Shown: positions 11,100 through 22,117 of the stretch, piece by piece
How positions within the stretch are numbered: the stretch's first letter is position 1
Layout: the number at the start of each line of letters is the position of its first letter
Origin: Ashinkailepas kermadecensis
Lineage: Eukaryota > Arthropoda > Thecostraca > Neolepadidae
DNA: 64,000 bases
Assembly (NCBI GenBank): GCA_034440615.1
Contig: JAOTOM010004954.1
Location: forward strand, 399,501 to 463,500
Direction: 5' to 3'
Program-made: the position numbers and the translations under genes
Notes under the pieces: generated by a model
Seen by the model: the letters and a program-made list of their open reading frames with translations, nothing else
Told to the model about the DNA's origin: nothing
The model's database searches: none

Positions 11100-12250
11100 C
11101 CGAGCCAGTTATCTATATCTGTATATTTATGCGAAAGCCACAGGTGAGTTTACTTCATGACGACTATTCCGCCAATGGGCAAATTCCATACGACCCAGAC
11201 AACTGAAACATTGACATCGACACACCAAGCGAAGACCACATCCAACACACCACGCGGGTGCGTGTGTGAGATTATTCCACTTGGTAAGAAGTTGATGTGT
11301 GCACGCCCAGAGGCAAATAATGTCGAGCTTCGGCTTAAACGGTGAAGAACAGTAGCAGATGAGGGGCGACGCTTCCTTCCCATAATGAAGAGCCTACGTG
11401 TATGCGATGCTAAGTGCCCGAAACAGGGCCAAAAATCCACTTTTGCACGCACCCACCTTCACCTACTATGGGCTGTCATGTCGTAAATTCCCCATTGATA
11501 ATACGTTGGTAATAGCTATGATATACTTCCCCTGGAAACGTGGCCATATCAGTATGCTGATCAGCATGGGGTACCATGATGTGCCAATATTGATGGTGTT
11601 GTGATTAACGGTACCGGTACATTGAGGGTACATACAAAGTCGGGCCTCTCCCATTGTCCTACGTGGTCGAAATTTCATCTCACTTGCCATATTGATACCT
11701 GTTTTGAAATTTGATTTTGCTCCCTCCAAAGAATATTCTGCTTAAAATAGGCCCGGCCCAAGAACAATGATGGTTGATCTGTTTGTGGCAGGCAGCATCA
11801 GGAGGAACTCATATGGAACAAGAGACAGCGGAAGACGGAAGAGTAGTACAGAGTAGTAGTAGGTAGGTAAGGTAACATATAAGCGTAGTACTCTCGCGTC
11901 TCTTCCCCTCCCCAAAACAACAACTCAAAGAGTTCCACGATGCAAGAGCTAAAAACATTTTTCCCCACCCCGGAGCCGATACATCTTCCATCGGTTCTGC
12001 ATTCAACAATGAGACGAACCCACCGCCTAGACTCTGCAACGAATTTCGACAACAGGCCAAATCCCGTGACTGGGCCCAGCAGTGGTGGGTCTGAGGCGGC
12101 GCAGCACTCTCCCGGCACCAGCAGCAAGTGTTCGACCGGCCACCAAGCACCAGCGTATCGGTGCCCATCGTCCCCACCAGTTGGAGCCAACTCGCCGCGC
12201 AGCGCGCTCTCAGCACACACAGACTGCACTGCCAGACCCGGCGGCCACCC
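11100..12250. other. Intron between IRAK exons 2 and 3
   Basis: Mostly unique sequence. Long minus-strand frames crossing 11798-12252 are read-through of exon 2 into the intron; the coding signal ends at the donor GTGGGT just below 12253. Confidence 0.5.
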
Positions 12251-12252
12251 AC

Positions 12253-12428
12253 CTTCCAGCACATTGATGTTGATGTAGTCGGCGGCACGGTACAGTCCCA
12301 GCTCGGTCAGCAACGTGACCAGGTCGTCCACGGTGGGACGCTCGTGGCGCGCGCCCCACGTGCCCCACTCGTCCAGCAGCAGGTCTGTCTCACTGCGACC
12401 GCTACGGATGCTCTCCGCCTTCAGTAGC
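12253..12428 (-). CDS. IRAK4/Tube-like kinase, exon 2 (C-terminal half of death domain)
   Basis: Encodes residues 55-114. The acceptor TTTGGGTCTGCAG ends at 12429 and the donor GTGGGT starts at 12252. Phase 2 upstream and phase 1 downstream match exons 1 and 3. The product runs LLKAESIRSGRSETDLLL, DEWGTWGARHERPTVDDL, VTLLTELGLYRAADYINI. It aligns to the second half of the IRAK4/Pelle death domain, including the L-x-x-W-G-T block and the T-V-x-D-L-V-x-L-L helix. Known: this domain assembles with the MyD88 death domain in the Myddosome. The exon is GC-rich against an AT-rich background, consistent with real coding sequence. Confidence 0.88.
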
Positions 12429-12458
12429 CTGCAGACCCAAACCAGGCGCTGCACGTGG

Positions 12459-12590
12459 CGCTCCCGGCCGAAGTGGCGCCATCTCACGTTCACTCCCGAC
12501 CGAGGTGGCGCCATGCCACGCTCACTCCCGACCGAGGTGGCGCCATGTCACGCTCAACCCCGACCGAAAGGTGGCGCTCCCGACAGGGGT
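12459..12590. repeat. 32-bp GC-rich minisatellite
   Basis: Four units of about 32 bp around ACTCCCGACCGAGGTGGCGC, just upstream of IRAK exon 2 in the intron. Confidence 0.75.
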
Positions 12591-13964
12591 GATGCCATTG
12601 CTGACGCTCCAAGTCCGTCAGACAGGCTGTTAAGCTGTTAAGGACGGCCTTTTCGACCGCACGATTCTGTTACCTCGTGAAATGGAATGCCGAGCACCAA
12701 CAATAAGACGAAATCGACATCGACCACACATCGATTACCGTTCAGCTATTCCATAGCCATGTGTGCTCCGTGGTGCATGCAACAATACAGAAAATAACAG
12801 CAAAATGATCCTTCAACTGGCATGCCTTACGGCATCAACATCCAACTGCCGAACAAAAACCTGAGCCCTAGAATGAGATACCGGTCAATGACTACGGCTT
12901 CAACGCGCCAGAACGCTGAAATAGAGCCCCTGCAAAGAAAGCCCCAGTCATCAAAAGTCCCTGCACATGCACACCTGCAAGCCCCTGTCACCTGCACACA
13001 GAGCAGGAGGGAAACCTGTGACAACAGGGCACACTGACCGGACGCCATCATCGACCACGAGCATTGCTACGGTTGAAGAGTGGGAAGAGTACGATTGAAG
13101 AGAATCATGCACTGGGAGGCATGCCTCACCTGCCCCTCCGGCTTGGACGTTCCAGGCATTGCCAGCAATAGCCGACATCACGTTACAGTCGGAGATATGA
13201 CAAGCTGAGAGGGCAGCGCTCACAATTCTGCGTAGTTCGCATCAACCAAACATGCCGATGAAAATTCCACGGTTGAAAATGGTGTTTGACACCATGGCAA
13301 TGTCCGTTCCTTTTTCTTCTCAAAACTAAATGATGATTAGGTGCACGTGAGGATCCAGAAGGTGCAGCGGGCCATCCCCGCAAGATAACAAGGTTTCAGC
13401 TAGAAATGTAACTTCTGCAATTTTCAAGTTTAGACGCATTTTATGGACAACATATTGATTCCAACTCATTCTTATTCTCCAATCCGCGAAAACTACGTGT
13501 TGGAAATTGGATCAATTCTTGGTTTACCGCCAGCACTTCGATGATACTCCTGAGACCCTCCTCCGCAATGGTCGCCGAGGTGCGCCTCTAATCATGCATA
13601 CAATTCTGGATACCCTTGATGGGGGCCATTGCCTCAACGCTGGTTTTCCATCGCTCCATGTCAAGGTGTCATCTCGATTTAAAATAGGACCCATCAACAA
13701 ATCGAACATTTAGCGTATATTACAATATAAGACTTTTCACTTTATCTGAATTCCACTATACTTTTCTTAACTTTACTTTTTGGGACTTAACATTAACAAT
13801 GAAGCTTTTTAACAGCTACATTAACCAAAGAAGTAGCGTTACTCTCTTAAAATAATACCTAAATATTGTGTTTGACACTATCGTGACCTAAATGGACACA
13901 TGAACTAATTGTGGAAATGAATTTCGCCATCACAGAAATATGCACTGCCGAGTACGATGCACTC

Positions 13965-13990
13965 CTGCACGATGGCCCCTGGCCGAAACG
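13965..13990 (+). other. Hammerhead-like motif
   Basis: CTG, then CACGAT, then GGCC-CCT-GGCC, then GAAACG. The perfect GGCC/GGCC stem followed by GAAA resembles stem II and the core of hammerhead ribozymes found in terminal regions of Penelope-like elements. The CUGAUGA half of the core is imperfect, so activity is unlikely. Confidence 0.35.
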
Positions 13991-14808
13991 TTGAGTAGTA
14001 AAGTATAATCCTTAACGTTACTTTTGATGTCAACTCAGCACCTCCTGGTATATTGAAGGTCGTATGCTTTCTTTACACGCAATGACACTGCCGAGTAGTT
14101 ATATTTTCTTGAAATGTTACGCTCCGACCACAAAATCCGAAAATCCACCCCTGGCCGAGGCTAAAGGGTAGGTGTTTATCATCAGCAGATCAAGTATGGA
14201 ATTTTGAACGGCAAAGAGGAAAATGTAACAAGAATGCAACCAAAACATCGGTCTGGCTCGTAAGGATATCTGAGATGTTGAAGAAGTTGTAGAATTATGC
14301 TTAGCCCTCGCATAATTAGTTTTAGCCCTCAGAGAATAATCGCATTATAAATTCATGCACGAGTGCCCCATTGATAACTCGTGACTCATAATAAACACGA
14401 ACGATGTCTGTGTGATAAAACATCTGAAACAAGCAGCTGCTTGTTTGCTTGTTTGATGGCAAATGCAATCATAAAAGCTTTGTTTATAGGGCGGCAGATA
14501 GCATCTAACCCGAAAGTGGGGAAAGGCGAAAGAAAACTTTACATTATGCGTACTGCAAGTTCCCTGGAACGAAATAAGGAAATTTAGAAATTGTATGAAA
14601 ACTTGTATGAAATTGTATGGAGCACAAGCAAAAAAAGCCAAGAAATCACAAAATAGCATCGATGAAAATTACATGAAAACCAAATGGTCCCTTTGCCCCT
14701 CTGCAATTTTCGATTTCCTGCAAATGTTTTACTTCTTGCTCGTCCGATTAACTCAATTCAACGACCACAAAACAGCCGCATAGATTGTGGAGTGTGGTCG
14801 TCGATCGT

Positions 14809-14976
14809 GGTTGGTAGATTATTCGTCTGTTTACGACGCATCCATCGGCTTGGCCACATAGCGCTGTCAACCTACCACGCCGATTGATCGCAAGTGAACA
14901 GCAGCGGCGGATGGGACTCGAATCCACAACCCTTCGGTTGGGGGACGAGCATTATTATGTCTGAACCACTCATCCC
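14809..14976 (-). mobile_element. tRNA-derived SINE, copy 2 (diverged)
   Basis: Same organisation as the copy at 6665-6838. The minus-strand head is GGGATGAGTGGTTCAGACAT, followed by a B-box in GTGGATTCGAGTCC, a central GATCAATCGGCGTGG block and a tail ending CTACCAACCACG. The anticodon-like loop reads CCCCCAA. No convincing target-site duplication is visible, so it is probably older. Confidence 0.75.
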
Positions 14977-15479
14977 GTTGTATATCGTGTATTAAACTGC
15001 AATGCTCCTCACGTCTCCCACCCACAAATCCCTCCAATATGCCGTTGGTTTCCACATAAAAACAAATTCAGCGACAGTTCAGTACTGTGGGATAAGAATC
15101 GACGTGGTTTCCAATTCGGGTGTCATCTTCCCCTCTCCTGGCAATTCCGCAGATGGAGACTGTGAATCACCAGAGATGTTCTGAGCCCGAGGTCTGACTT
15201 CTGATTTACGATGTTTTAACGACCAGACATCCTCCGGTGTTCATGACACACGCCTGAGTCAGTGTGAAGTATTTCTAATGAATTTCTAGTGAATATAATG
15301 CCCTGATTTAGGACGCTATTACTCTCTGGGAGCCGATCCATTTCTTCACTTTCGTCCCGCACAAGAACGACTATGAGCTAAGTGCATAGTAAATAGAATG
15401 CAACTCCCAGGTTTGCTGGAGCAGGGGTGTGGATGTGCGGTCGGTGTGCGCGCCAGCCTGGCGGCACAACTGTGCTCAC

Positions 15480-15643
15480 TGTACGTGCTCGCTGGTGAAG
15501 AGGGCGGCGTCCGTGCCGGGCCGGCGCACCCGACCCATCACAGATTGCCACGAGTCGTGTACGGTGAGCATCTGACCGAGCGTGTGACGCGCGTGGGTAG
15601 GCAGGCGCCGCAACTCAGAGTCGCCACGCAGCGAGCCCGTCAT
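15480..15643 (-). CDS. IRAK4/Tube-like kinase, exon 1 (start and N-terminal half of death domain)
   Basis: Begins with ATG at 15643 and encodes 54 codons plus two bases, ending at CACGTACA followed by the donor GTGAGC. Phase 2 joins exon 2 exactly. The product starts MTGSLRGDSELRRLP, continues THARHTLGQMLTVHDSWQSV and ends TDAALFTSEHVQ. It matches helices 1-3 of IRAK4/Pelle death domains, including the conserved tryptophan. A pyrimidine-rich CAG precedes the ATG by five bases (CGTCAG, GTGAG, ATG), so a 5' untranslated exon further upstream is likely. The start is chosen because the upstream frame adds nothing resembling the family. FAAH2 lies about 1.6 kb upstream on the same strand. Confidence 0.82.
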
Positions 15644-15649
15644 CTCACC

Positions 15650-17228
15650 TGACGACAGGGCAGCAGAGTCTGAGAGCTCGACACCTGACTGAACCGAGTC
15701 AGATCAGGTCAGGCTCGGGCTGGGGCAGGTTGGGATTTAGGATGAGTCTGTCCTGGGATGACGGTGGAGCAGTTGTGTCGCTGGCTGGTCAGGTACTTGG
15801 GCTCCACGACCATCTACCGCGGGCGCCTTGTATCTGCCAGGGCGTCACACCCACGCCAGTCGACGGTGTTCCCGAACTCGGTGGTACTGCTAATATGGCG
15901 GGGCCCACGGCAACGCCCGGCACCATCAGGCGCCACCTGCAGTGATGGTCTCTCGGGCCAAACTCACACACCAGGCCGAGGCTGTATTGAGCGCGAGAAG
16001 GTTACTCTGGTGCGATTGCGACACATTCCAGCCGAGCGTGATAGCGCGATAATGCTGCGCGGCTGCCGTATCGCCGTATCGGCGGTGGGTGTACACAGTC
16101 GAGATGGAGCTCAGGGCAGAGCGGCCAGCAACAGTCACGGCGCCCTGGGTCTCGTCGGTAGCTGGGGTCACACATCAGCACGAGTAGGGTCTCGTGGCGG
16201 GACAACAGTAAGCGGCTGGGTTAGCCGACGATTATGGGACGTATTGTGGTCAGAAACACGGGATGTCAATGTTCACATGAGCGTTGCAGTGCGAAAACGT
16301 GGCGTCATAATCACCCAGCCTGTCGAAGCTGGTCTATCGCCCACATGATGTCGTTATTACTGGGGTAAAGTACCGGTAGGCACATCGTGAAGCACCAGTA
16401 TAAATCAATCCAACCATCGGTACCAACTGTCACACATTTTTACCGAGGCAGCAATTTTGTTAAACGTAACAATGTCGGGGCGTTCATGTGTGGCTCCGCA
16501 CCAAGGTGGGAGTTACATAACATCAATGGCTGAAAAAGTCGCTGACGCTCAAGTGGTTTTATCACATCTACTACGAACCGAAAACACATTAATCAAACAC
16601 AATGGCGCCATTGATACAAGGTCCACATGATAACGGGAACTGACACAATCGGCATTAGATGTCCACTGGTACATGCGATAGCACAACACACCCGCACTTT
16701 CACAGGGACATGATCCTCCATCAGAACCAGTCCGCATCGAAGTAAGCTCAGTTCCGTAATTTGCCGCCTGACACGCGAATCGCTACAGCTGTTTTTTTTT
16801 ACTAGTATTAAAATTAATCAAACTTATTACCACCAATCAACAATACAACAATCCAACATCGCAGCCAAACCTGTTTTTCTCTACAATCCAATAAACAAAC
16901 CTGTTCCATTTGCCACACACTTGCCGGCGTGATCAGCACCGGTTCGTCGGAACCAACAAATGATCGGCTGCTCCAGACGTTCAGGAGACCTACCCGAGGC
17001 GATCGGCCAACAGCCGGTCCGGTCCTGTAAGGTGTGCAAGATAACACTGAAAATTGCAATCAGACTCGAGTGCTCTCGGTCAAAATCTGCTACGCAGCCC
17101 ACTCACATTGCATCTCAGAGCTCATCCCCCGACTATCCTCGAGTCCCCGAAGATCGAATGATGATTGGGTTTCTCTAATCTAAGTCGGACAGTGGGTTGG
17201 TGTCCGCAGGCCTGTGAAGGTGGCGACG
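15650..17228. other. Intergenic region between FAAH2 and the IRAK4-like gene
   Basis: Contains the presumed promoter and leader of the IRAK4-like gene. A plus-strand frame of 196 codons at 15758-16348 has no family resemblance and I treat it as chance in GC-rich DNA. I saw no clear TATA box or polyadenylation signal. Confidence 0.4.
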
Positions 17229-18818
17229 TCATTCAATGTGAGATGGGCACACCCATCCACCCGCCAGCCGCTCGAGCTCCTCTGCCGCTGCCAGAGTGAG
17301 ATGATCTCGGCCGCGCGCCGCCACCACCTGCACCCCCAGCGGCACGCCGCACGAGCTCAGCCCCAGAGGCACCTGCGTCACCGGCACCTCCAGCACGTTG
17401 AAGATGGCCGTGTAGGCAAAGTTGAGCGGCTTGAAGAGAGACTGCATGTGGTAGAACGCCGGCGTCGGGTGCGTCGGGTACAGCAGGACTCCATCGTCGC
17501 CGAGCGTTTCGTCCAGCTGGCACTGTAGCTTGTCGCACAGCTGAATGAAGTGATGGTGCTCGTCACTGTCGGCGACATTGGGCGTTTCACAGGCGGCAAA
17601 AAGCAACAGCGGCAGCGTATGCTTGGACAGCAGCACGCACCACTTGAGCAGCTCCCAGACGGGCGTGATGGCGCCGCGCCGATCGAGCAGCTCCGACGCC
17701 ATGGTCGGCGCGCCATGCACGCTCTGCATCTTGTGCACCCAGATCTGCAGCTGGTAGAACATGGCGGGCAGCTGGAGCGGGCGCACCGACACGCCGTGTG
17801 CCGCCTCGAGGAGCCGCGCGACGCGTCGCATCGCCTGCCGCACCTCGTCTTGCACAGCACTGACCAGCGGGAAGCCGCCGTCGTCCTCCATGATGAAGAA
17901 GCGCAGCTGGCTGGCGGCCGGCGGCCGGTCCAGTTCCGGCTGGAGGCGGCCGGCAGTTGCCAGCACGCGGTACAGCGGCAGCAGGTCTCCGGCGTGCCGG
18001 CTCATCGGCCCTATCACCAGGAACGCGTTCCGCTGGCCGACGGCCACCGGCAGGTGACCGTCGTTGGACACCACGTTGGCCGTCGGCTTGTGGCCGAAGA
18101 TGCCGTTGAATAAGCACGGGATGCGGATGCTGCCGCCGATGTCGGAGCCGAGGCCGCACGGACTGCCGGCGGCGGCCAGCAGAGCCGCCTCGCCGCCGCT
18201 GCTGCCGCCCGTGGTGCGTGACGTGACGTACGGGTTGCGCGAGCGGCCGTATATGGTGTTGGACGTCTCCCACCACATGACCAGCTCTGGCACGTTGGTG
18301 TGCGCCAGGGGGATGGCGCCAGCAGCGCGCAGCTGCTGCACTACCACCGCGTCCTCGTCGGCGACGCAGAAGCGGCGCACCCACAAACCCGCCGTCTGCT
18401 TCATGCCTCGCACTGCGATCGAGTCCTTGCAGGTGAAGGGCACGCCCAGGAAGGGCGTGTCTTGTTCCAGCTGGGCAGTCGACTTAGTGCCGTCAGCCAC
18501 CAGTCGGTCGACGGCGCGAGCCTCGGCCAGTGCCTCCTCGAACCGACACTCGGTGACGCAGTTGAGAATGGGGTTCACCTCCTCGATACGCTTCATGAAG
18601 GAGAGCACCACATCCTCACTGCGCAGGTGACCGCAGCGGATCTTGCCCGCCAGACTGGTGGCGCTCTCCAGCAGCACCAGGTTGCGGATGGGTGGCAGCG
18701 GATCGCTGCGGTTGCGGAAGACGAGGCCGAACAGCAGGTCGGAGAAGAGGCCCAGCAGGCGGTAGAGCAGGCCCAGCAGCCGGGCCAGCCAAACCCTGTG
18801 CCGGGGCCAGGTGGCCAT
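17229..18818 (-). CDS. FAAH2: Fatty-acid amide hydrolase 2 (amidase signature family)
   Basis: A 529-residue protein, close to the 532 residues of human FAAH2, which hydrolyses fatty-acid amides such as anandamide and oleamide at membranes or lipid droplets. A hydrophobic N-terminal anchor (residues about 8-34) is followed by the amidase domain. Seen: catalytic lysine in TCKDS (K131), cis-serine in TGGSSGG (S206) and nucleophile in GSDIGGSIR (S230). These are the same positions as in human FAAH2. The C-terminal blocks GDDGVLLYP, HPTPAF, FNFAYTAIFN, LPLGVQVVA-like and GGWVCP-type endings are intact. The start is the ATG at 18818 (context GTGATGG). The frame stays open upstream through an ATG at 18848 to 18896. 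There are no introns in the coding region, unlike the vertebrate gene, and the DNA is very GC-rich. No frameshift or stop is visible, so it is probably functional. Confidence 0.93.
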   Translation of the reverse strand: MATWPRHRVWLARLLGLLYRLLGLFSDLLFGLVFRNRSDPLPPIRNLVLLESATSLAGKIRCGHLRSEDVVLSFMKRIEEVNPILNCVTECRFEEALAEARAVDRLVADGTKSTAQLEQDTPFLGVPFTCKDSIAVRGMKQTAGLWVRRFCVADEDAVVVQQLRAAGAIPLAHTNVPELVMWWETSNTIYGRSRNPYVTSRTTGGSSGGEAALLAAAGSPCGLGSDIGGSIRIPCLFNGIFGHKPTANVVSNDGHLPVAVGQRNAFLVIGPMSRHAGDLLPLYRVLATAGRLQPELDRPPAASQLRFFIMEDDGGFPLVSAVQDEVRQAMRRVARLLEAAHGVSVRPLQLPAMFYQLQIWVHKMQSVHGAPTMASELLDRRGAITPVWELLKWCVLLSKHTLPLLLFAACETPNVADSDEHHHFIQLCDKLQCQLDETLGDDGVLLYPTHPTPAFYHMQSLFKPLNFAYTAIFNVLEVPVTQVPLGLSSCGVPLGVQVVAARGRDHLTLAAAEELERLAGGWVCPSHIE

Positions 18819-18848
18819 CACCTCTGGTGGACCGCACTTGGCCGGCAT

Positions 18849-18991
18849 CTGCGGGTCAGGGCGACACTGGGTGGCGGGGGCGCTGTTCGAGAACAACTTA
18901 CGGGCCGAAGGGAGTCGAGACGGCCGCGCTAGGTGGCGATGTGGGTGATGATGTAGGTGCTGACGACGGCGGTGGCAGCGGCCTCAAATCA
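18849..18991 (-). promoter_or_regulatory. Possible 5' leader of FAAH2 with a small intron
   Basis: Minus strand: an acceptor CGCTGCAG near 18992, then leader sequence, then GTAAGTTG starting at 18901, and a further acceptor CTGACCCGCAG ending at 18849, one base before an in-frame ATG. If used, this is a 53-base intron. It is inferred from splice-site consensus only. Confidence 0.35.
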
Positions 18992-18999
18992 CCTGCAGC

Positions 19000-21550
19000 G
19001 ACACAAATGCAGCACAACTCAGTGGTTGGAAATTAAACGCGGGTCAGAACCGGCAATGGGTTTTCAGGAGCACAGCCGCTCTGAGAGTTTCCGCGGGGGA
19101 CCATTCTAGAACACACCGATGCTGCCGCTGCTGCTGCTGCGATGTCATTCTTTTCAAACGTTCATGTCTAATTTAACAGCACGTCACATGCTCAGACTGC
19201 GTATTTTTAAAATCTTTAAACCAGTGTTAGTTTTACCACTTTTACTAGAACCGAAGCCATCAAGTAATCAACCGAAACCGGGTCTCAAAATCGCATGCAT
19301 TCGGGAGCCCGAATTGAAATTCAGCATCTGTATTATGTTTTCTACATCTGATATATTTACACAGGGCAACTGTCTCATTCCCACGGAACACGCCCAATGT
19401 GGATGGTGGCTGGGGTATGGGGGCTTGTAGGCAGCATGTAGGCTGTGGCGACAAGGTACAAACACTCTGCGATGCTCCAGAGGTCACCCACCGGCACGCA
19501 CACACGGCCACCCACAAGCGTGCACGTTGTCACTCACACCAACGTCGACCAGAAAAGGCAGGCTGGCGATACCGGCAACTGCAGCCACCCACGCGGCCTC
19601 CAGAGACACGTCCGCACCGCCATGCAGGGCCCAGACACACCCAGCCCGTGTGTCGGCACCACACCGGACGGCCATGAGCCGCCGCCACCCATTGGTGGAC
19701 GGATCAGCGCGTGCCGTGCCCTTGATAAGTGGCCGGTTGGCAGCCCGCCGTCGACCGACACCCGAGTCGACCAGGCCGGGCCAGAACTGGCCGTGGCGTG
19801 CACCGGCATCGTCACACCCATGACCCATGCACGCCGCGCCGGCGTGATCCCCGATAGTTCACGCGCCCGCACCGTGTGGCGACAAGGTCACTGCCTGGTG
19901 ACGCGAGAAAGCCCACCGGTGGGGAGTGCGTCACTCCGCCAATCATATACAATATGATCTATGTTAGGACTTCGCGAGGTATCCGTGTAGGCGTTCCCAC
20001 AATACACTCATGAATGCTGTATCCTGTCGCTACACAAGTTAAAAAAATGTGGGTCCATCGGATAATGTATCCTGCTATCCGGTTGGATACTGAATGCGCC
20101 GGGCAGTGATAACATATCCCTCAGGTTTAACCGGGCGATGAGACAGAAACAAACAATCGTATATTGTATTTGTTTAACTAAAACAAAAGCAAACATGCCT
20201 CCCCTTACAAAAAAAAGATGCACAAATCGCTCCAGAAATTCTCTTGTTTCGTAAGTCCTGGTAGGAAAGGCCAGTAAACCGGCGGATTTGGACGTTGCCA
20301 CCTCACCACTAGCTCCACTACTAATCGAAGTAAAATCGAGGCCGAAAAGCTGTATTTGCTGCAGGTCGTCGAGGCCCACCGCCGCCTCCACTCCTGAAGC
20401 CGGCCTGAACTATAAATTGTACAAATATATCAACTGACACTCCCGTCCCGTAATGTACCGATATGTGTCACTTGCCACGTTTTGTTACATGTTTCCACGG
20501 TGTTCAATGCACAAAAGAAGCCAGGAATCGGAAAACGGGAAATATTCCTCAGCATTTCAAATTTAGTGTCGACGTTTCGCAGATATGAACTGGGAATACT
20601 CAAAGGAGGGTATATTTAGTTGAATTAGCGGTTTATTTTGACTAAAAAATACGCTATTCCACTATATTTTGCTATCTGAAGTCTGAGAGGTTCCACAAGC
20701 ACATATATTTCCAGTAAAAACTGTATGAAACGTCGACGCCTGGATTCGAACGTGGCGCCGGCCCATTGCATAGGAGAAGCTTTGATGGACTTGCAGGACC
20801 CATAAATATTCTTTGATTCCAATCAAATTTCATAGTTGGAGTTACTTTTCATCAAGCATCACAAAGCAATAGATGAACTCATTATAATTTCAAACGTTTT
20901 TTTTTTAAATCACCCTAATGTATCTGCATTGTTAAAAATGTTTCTTTTTCTGGTGTTTTGTAATGCTATTTCAATGAACTTCATGTTATTTTCTTGGTGA
21001 ACTAACTTACTTATTAAGCTATAATTACTCCACCTGAATGGTTTACATCTTGAAAGGTTCTTATTTCCCAAAGATGCAAATAGCACATGCATTTAAATCA
21101 CATCAGTAAGCACCTGAAAACATATTCCTGACCAAAAACTAGCCTAGTGGCTTCTTCTACATATTTACCCTTGGTTTATAGCTAATGTTTGCCACCATGA
21201 GCTCTATCAGGGAAACAAAGACAATAATCTACCAACTTAATATACCCCTTTTTAATGCTATTTTGCTTGCCGACTGAAAAGAAAACATTTGCAGAGGAAA
21301 TGAGTGGGTGCTTCTATATATTTACCAGGAAATCATGCAAGCAAAATATTCACTATATAAAATCATGCCACTTAGCATTTGAATGGCAGATTATGCAGAC
21401 TCATTTGGTGGTGTAATGATATCAGGTGACCAAACATAGTAGGTTTTATACCATCGCACATGAGGTTGTAGGCAATCCAGCGTCAGTAGGTTGGGCTAAA
21501 TTATGTTGAGTTAGGTTTTATTTGTAATGTTACATTACTCTTCATTATAT
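19000..21550. other. Upstream intergenic region, no assigned gene
   Basis: The part at 19520-19890 is GC-rich and open on both strands. A minus-strand frame over it ends at a donor-like GTGAGTG near 19535, but I do not recognise the product. 20000-21550 is AT-rich with nothing identifiable apart from a tRNA B-box-like string near 20732-20752. Confidence 0.35.
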
Positions 21551-21692
21551 ACTATCCCACCAAAATGTTTTTGTGCTTTAAGGTGCTCATGGGACAAGTT
21601 TCACACACCTCCACCACCAAGCAAACAAAGGAGTTATGTTTGCAAAATACAGACTACAATGGCACAAGATATATTCGAAAAATGAACACCAA

Positions 21693-21717
21693 CGTTTTGG
21701 CTTTATGCGTTCATCAG
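21693..21717 (-). other. Penelope-type CTGATGA...AAAACG motif
   Basis: On the minus strand CTGATGA is followed by ACGCATAAAGCC and AAAACG. It resembles the hammerhead core motif described in Penelope-like terminal repeats, with a weakened stem II and AAAA in place of GAAA. Confidence 0.4.
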
Positions 21718-21971
21718 GGTGACAAATGCGATATTTTTAGAAATATTAGAAATACATAAGTGTTTTTGTTTTTTCAATCGACACGTGACACTACATCTAC
21801 CACAGGTTGGCAAGACACGCAGACGAAACATCAAAAAGCACACACACACACAAATGTAAAAGCATCAATCAGTCGTTGGTAATCACCATCCAGTTCATAG
21901 TCAACAAGGAAAATGTGCATATGGCGTCGGCGTAACATTCCTATAGCGCGTTATTAGCTTTCGTGACCTAA

Positions 21972-22112
21972 ATGTGTGTGTGCAAGTGTGCTGTACATGT
22001 ATGTGTGCATGTGTGTGTGCGTGTGCTTGTGCGTGTGTGTGTGTGTATATTTGCTAGTGTGTGTGTGTGTGTGTAAGTGTAGGTGTGTATTCGTGCAGTG
22101 TGTCTGTATGTG
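21972..22112. repeat. GT-rich microsatellite
   Basis: Interrupted (GT)n tract with CATGTATGTGTG-type variants, within or beside the 3' side of the Penelope-like element. Confidence 0.9.
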
Positions 22113-22117
22113 TGTGC

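Larger units (their letters stand above)
12600..15470. other. Intron between IRAK exons 1 and 2
   Basis: About 2.9 kb with no exon-like open frame bordered by splice sites. It contains a SINE at 14809-14976 and a hammerhead-like motif at 13965-13990. The rest looks unique. Confidence 0.45.

Noticed and set aside
11798..12514. A 238-codon minus-strand protein
   Set aside because: Only 12253-12428 has family similarity and proper splice borders; both sides are intron read-through, and the right side is a 32-bp minisatellite.
15758..16348. 196-codon plus-strand frame
   Set aside because: No motif, no splice context, and other frames are open as well in the GC-rich stretch.
18819..18896. Upstream extension of FAAH2 to 18896
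   Set aside because: The first codon at 18896 is TTG, and starting at 18818 places the triad at the positions of human FAAH2. The extension may be leader or a tiny intron.
17550..18932. Long plus-strand frames antisense to FAAH2, and two other long minus-strand frames
   Set aside because: GC-rich coding DNA gives shadow frames. Only the frame with the amidase motifs and catalytic triad is real.
20732..20790. tRNA-like string with a B-box (minus-strand GTTCGAATCC)
   Set aside because: No matching A-box, acceptor stem or anticodon arm could be drawn.
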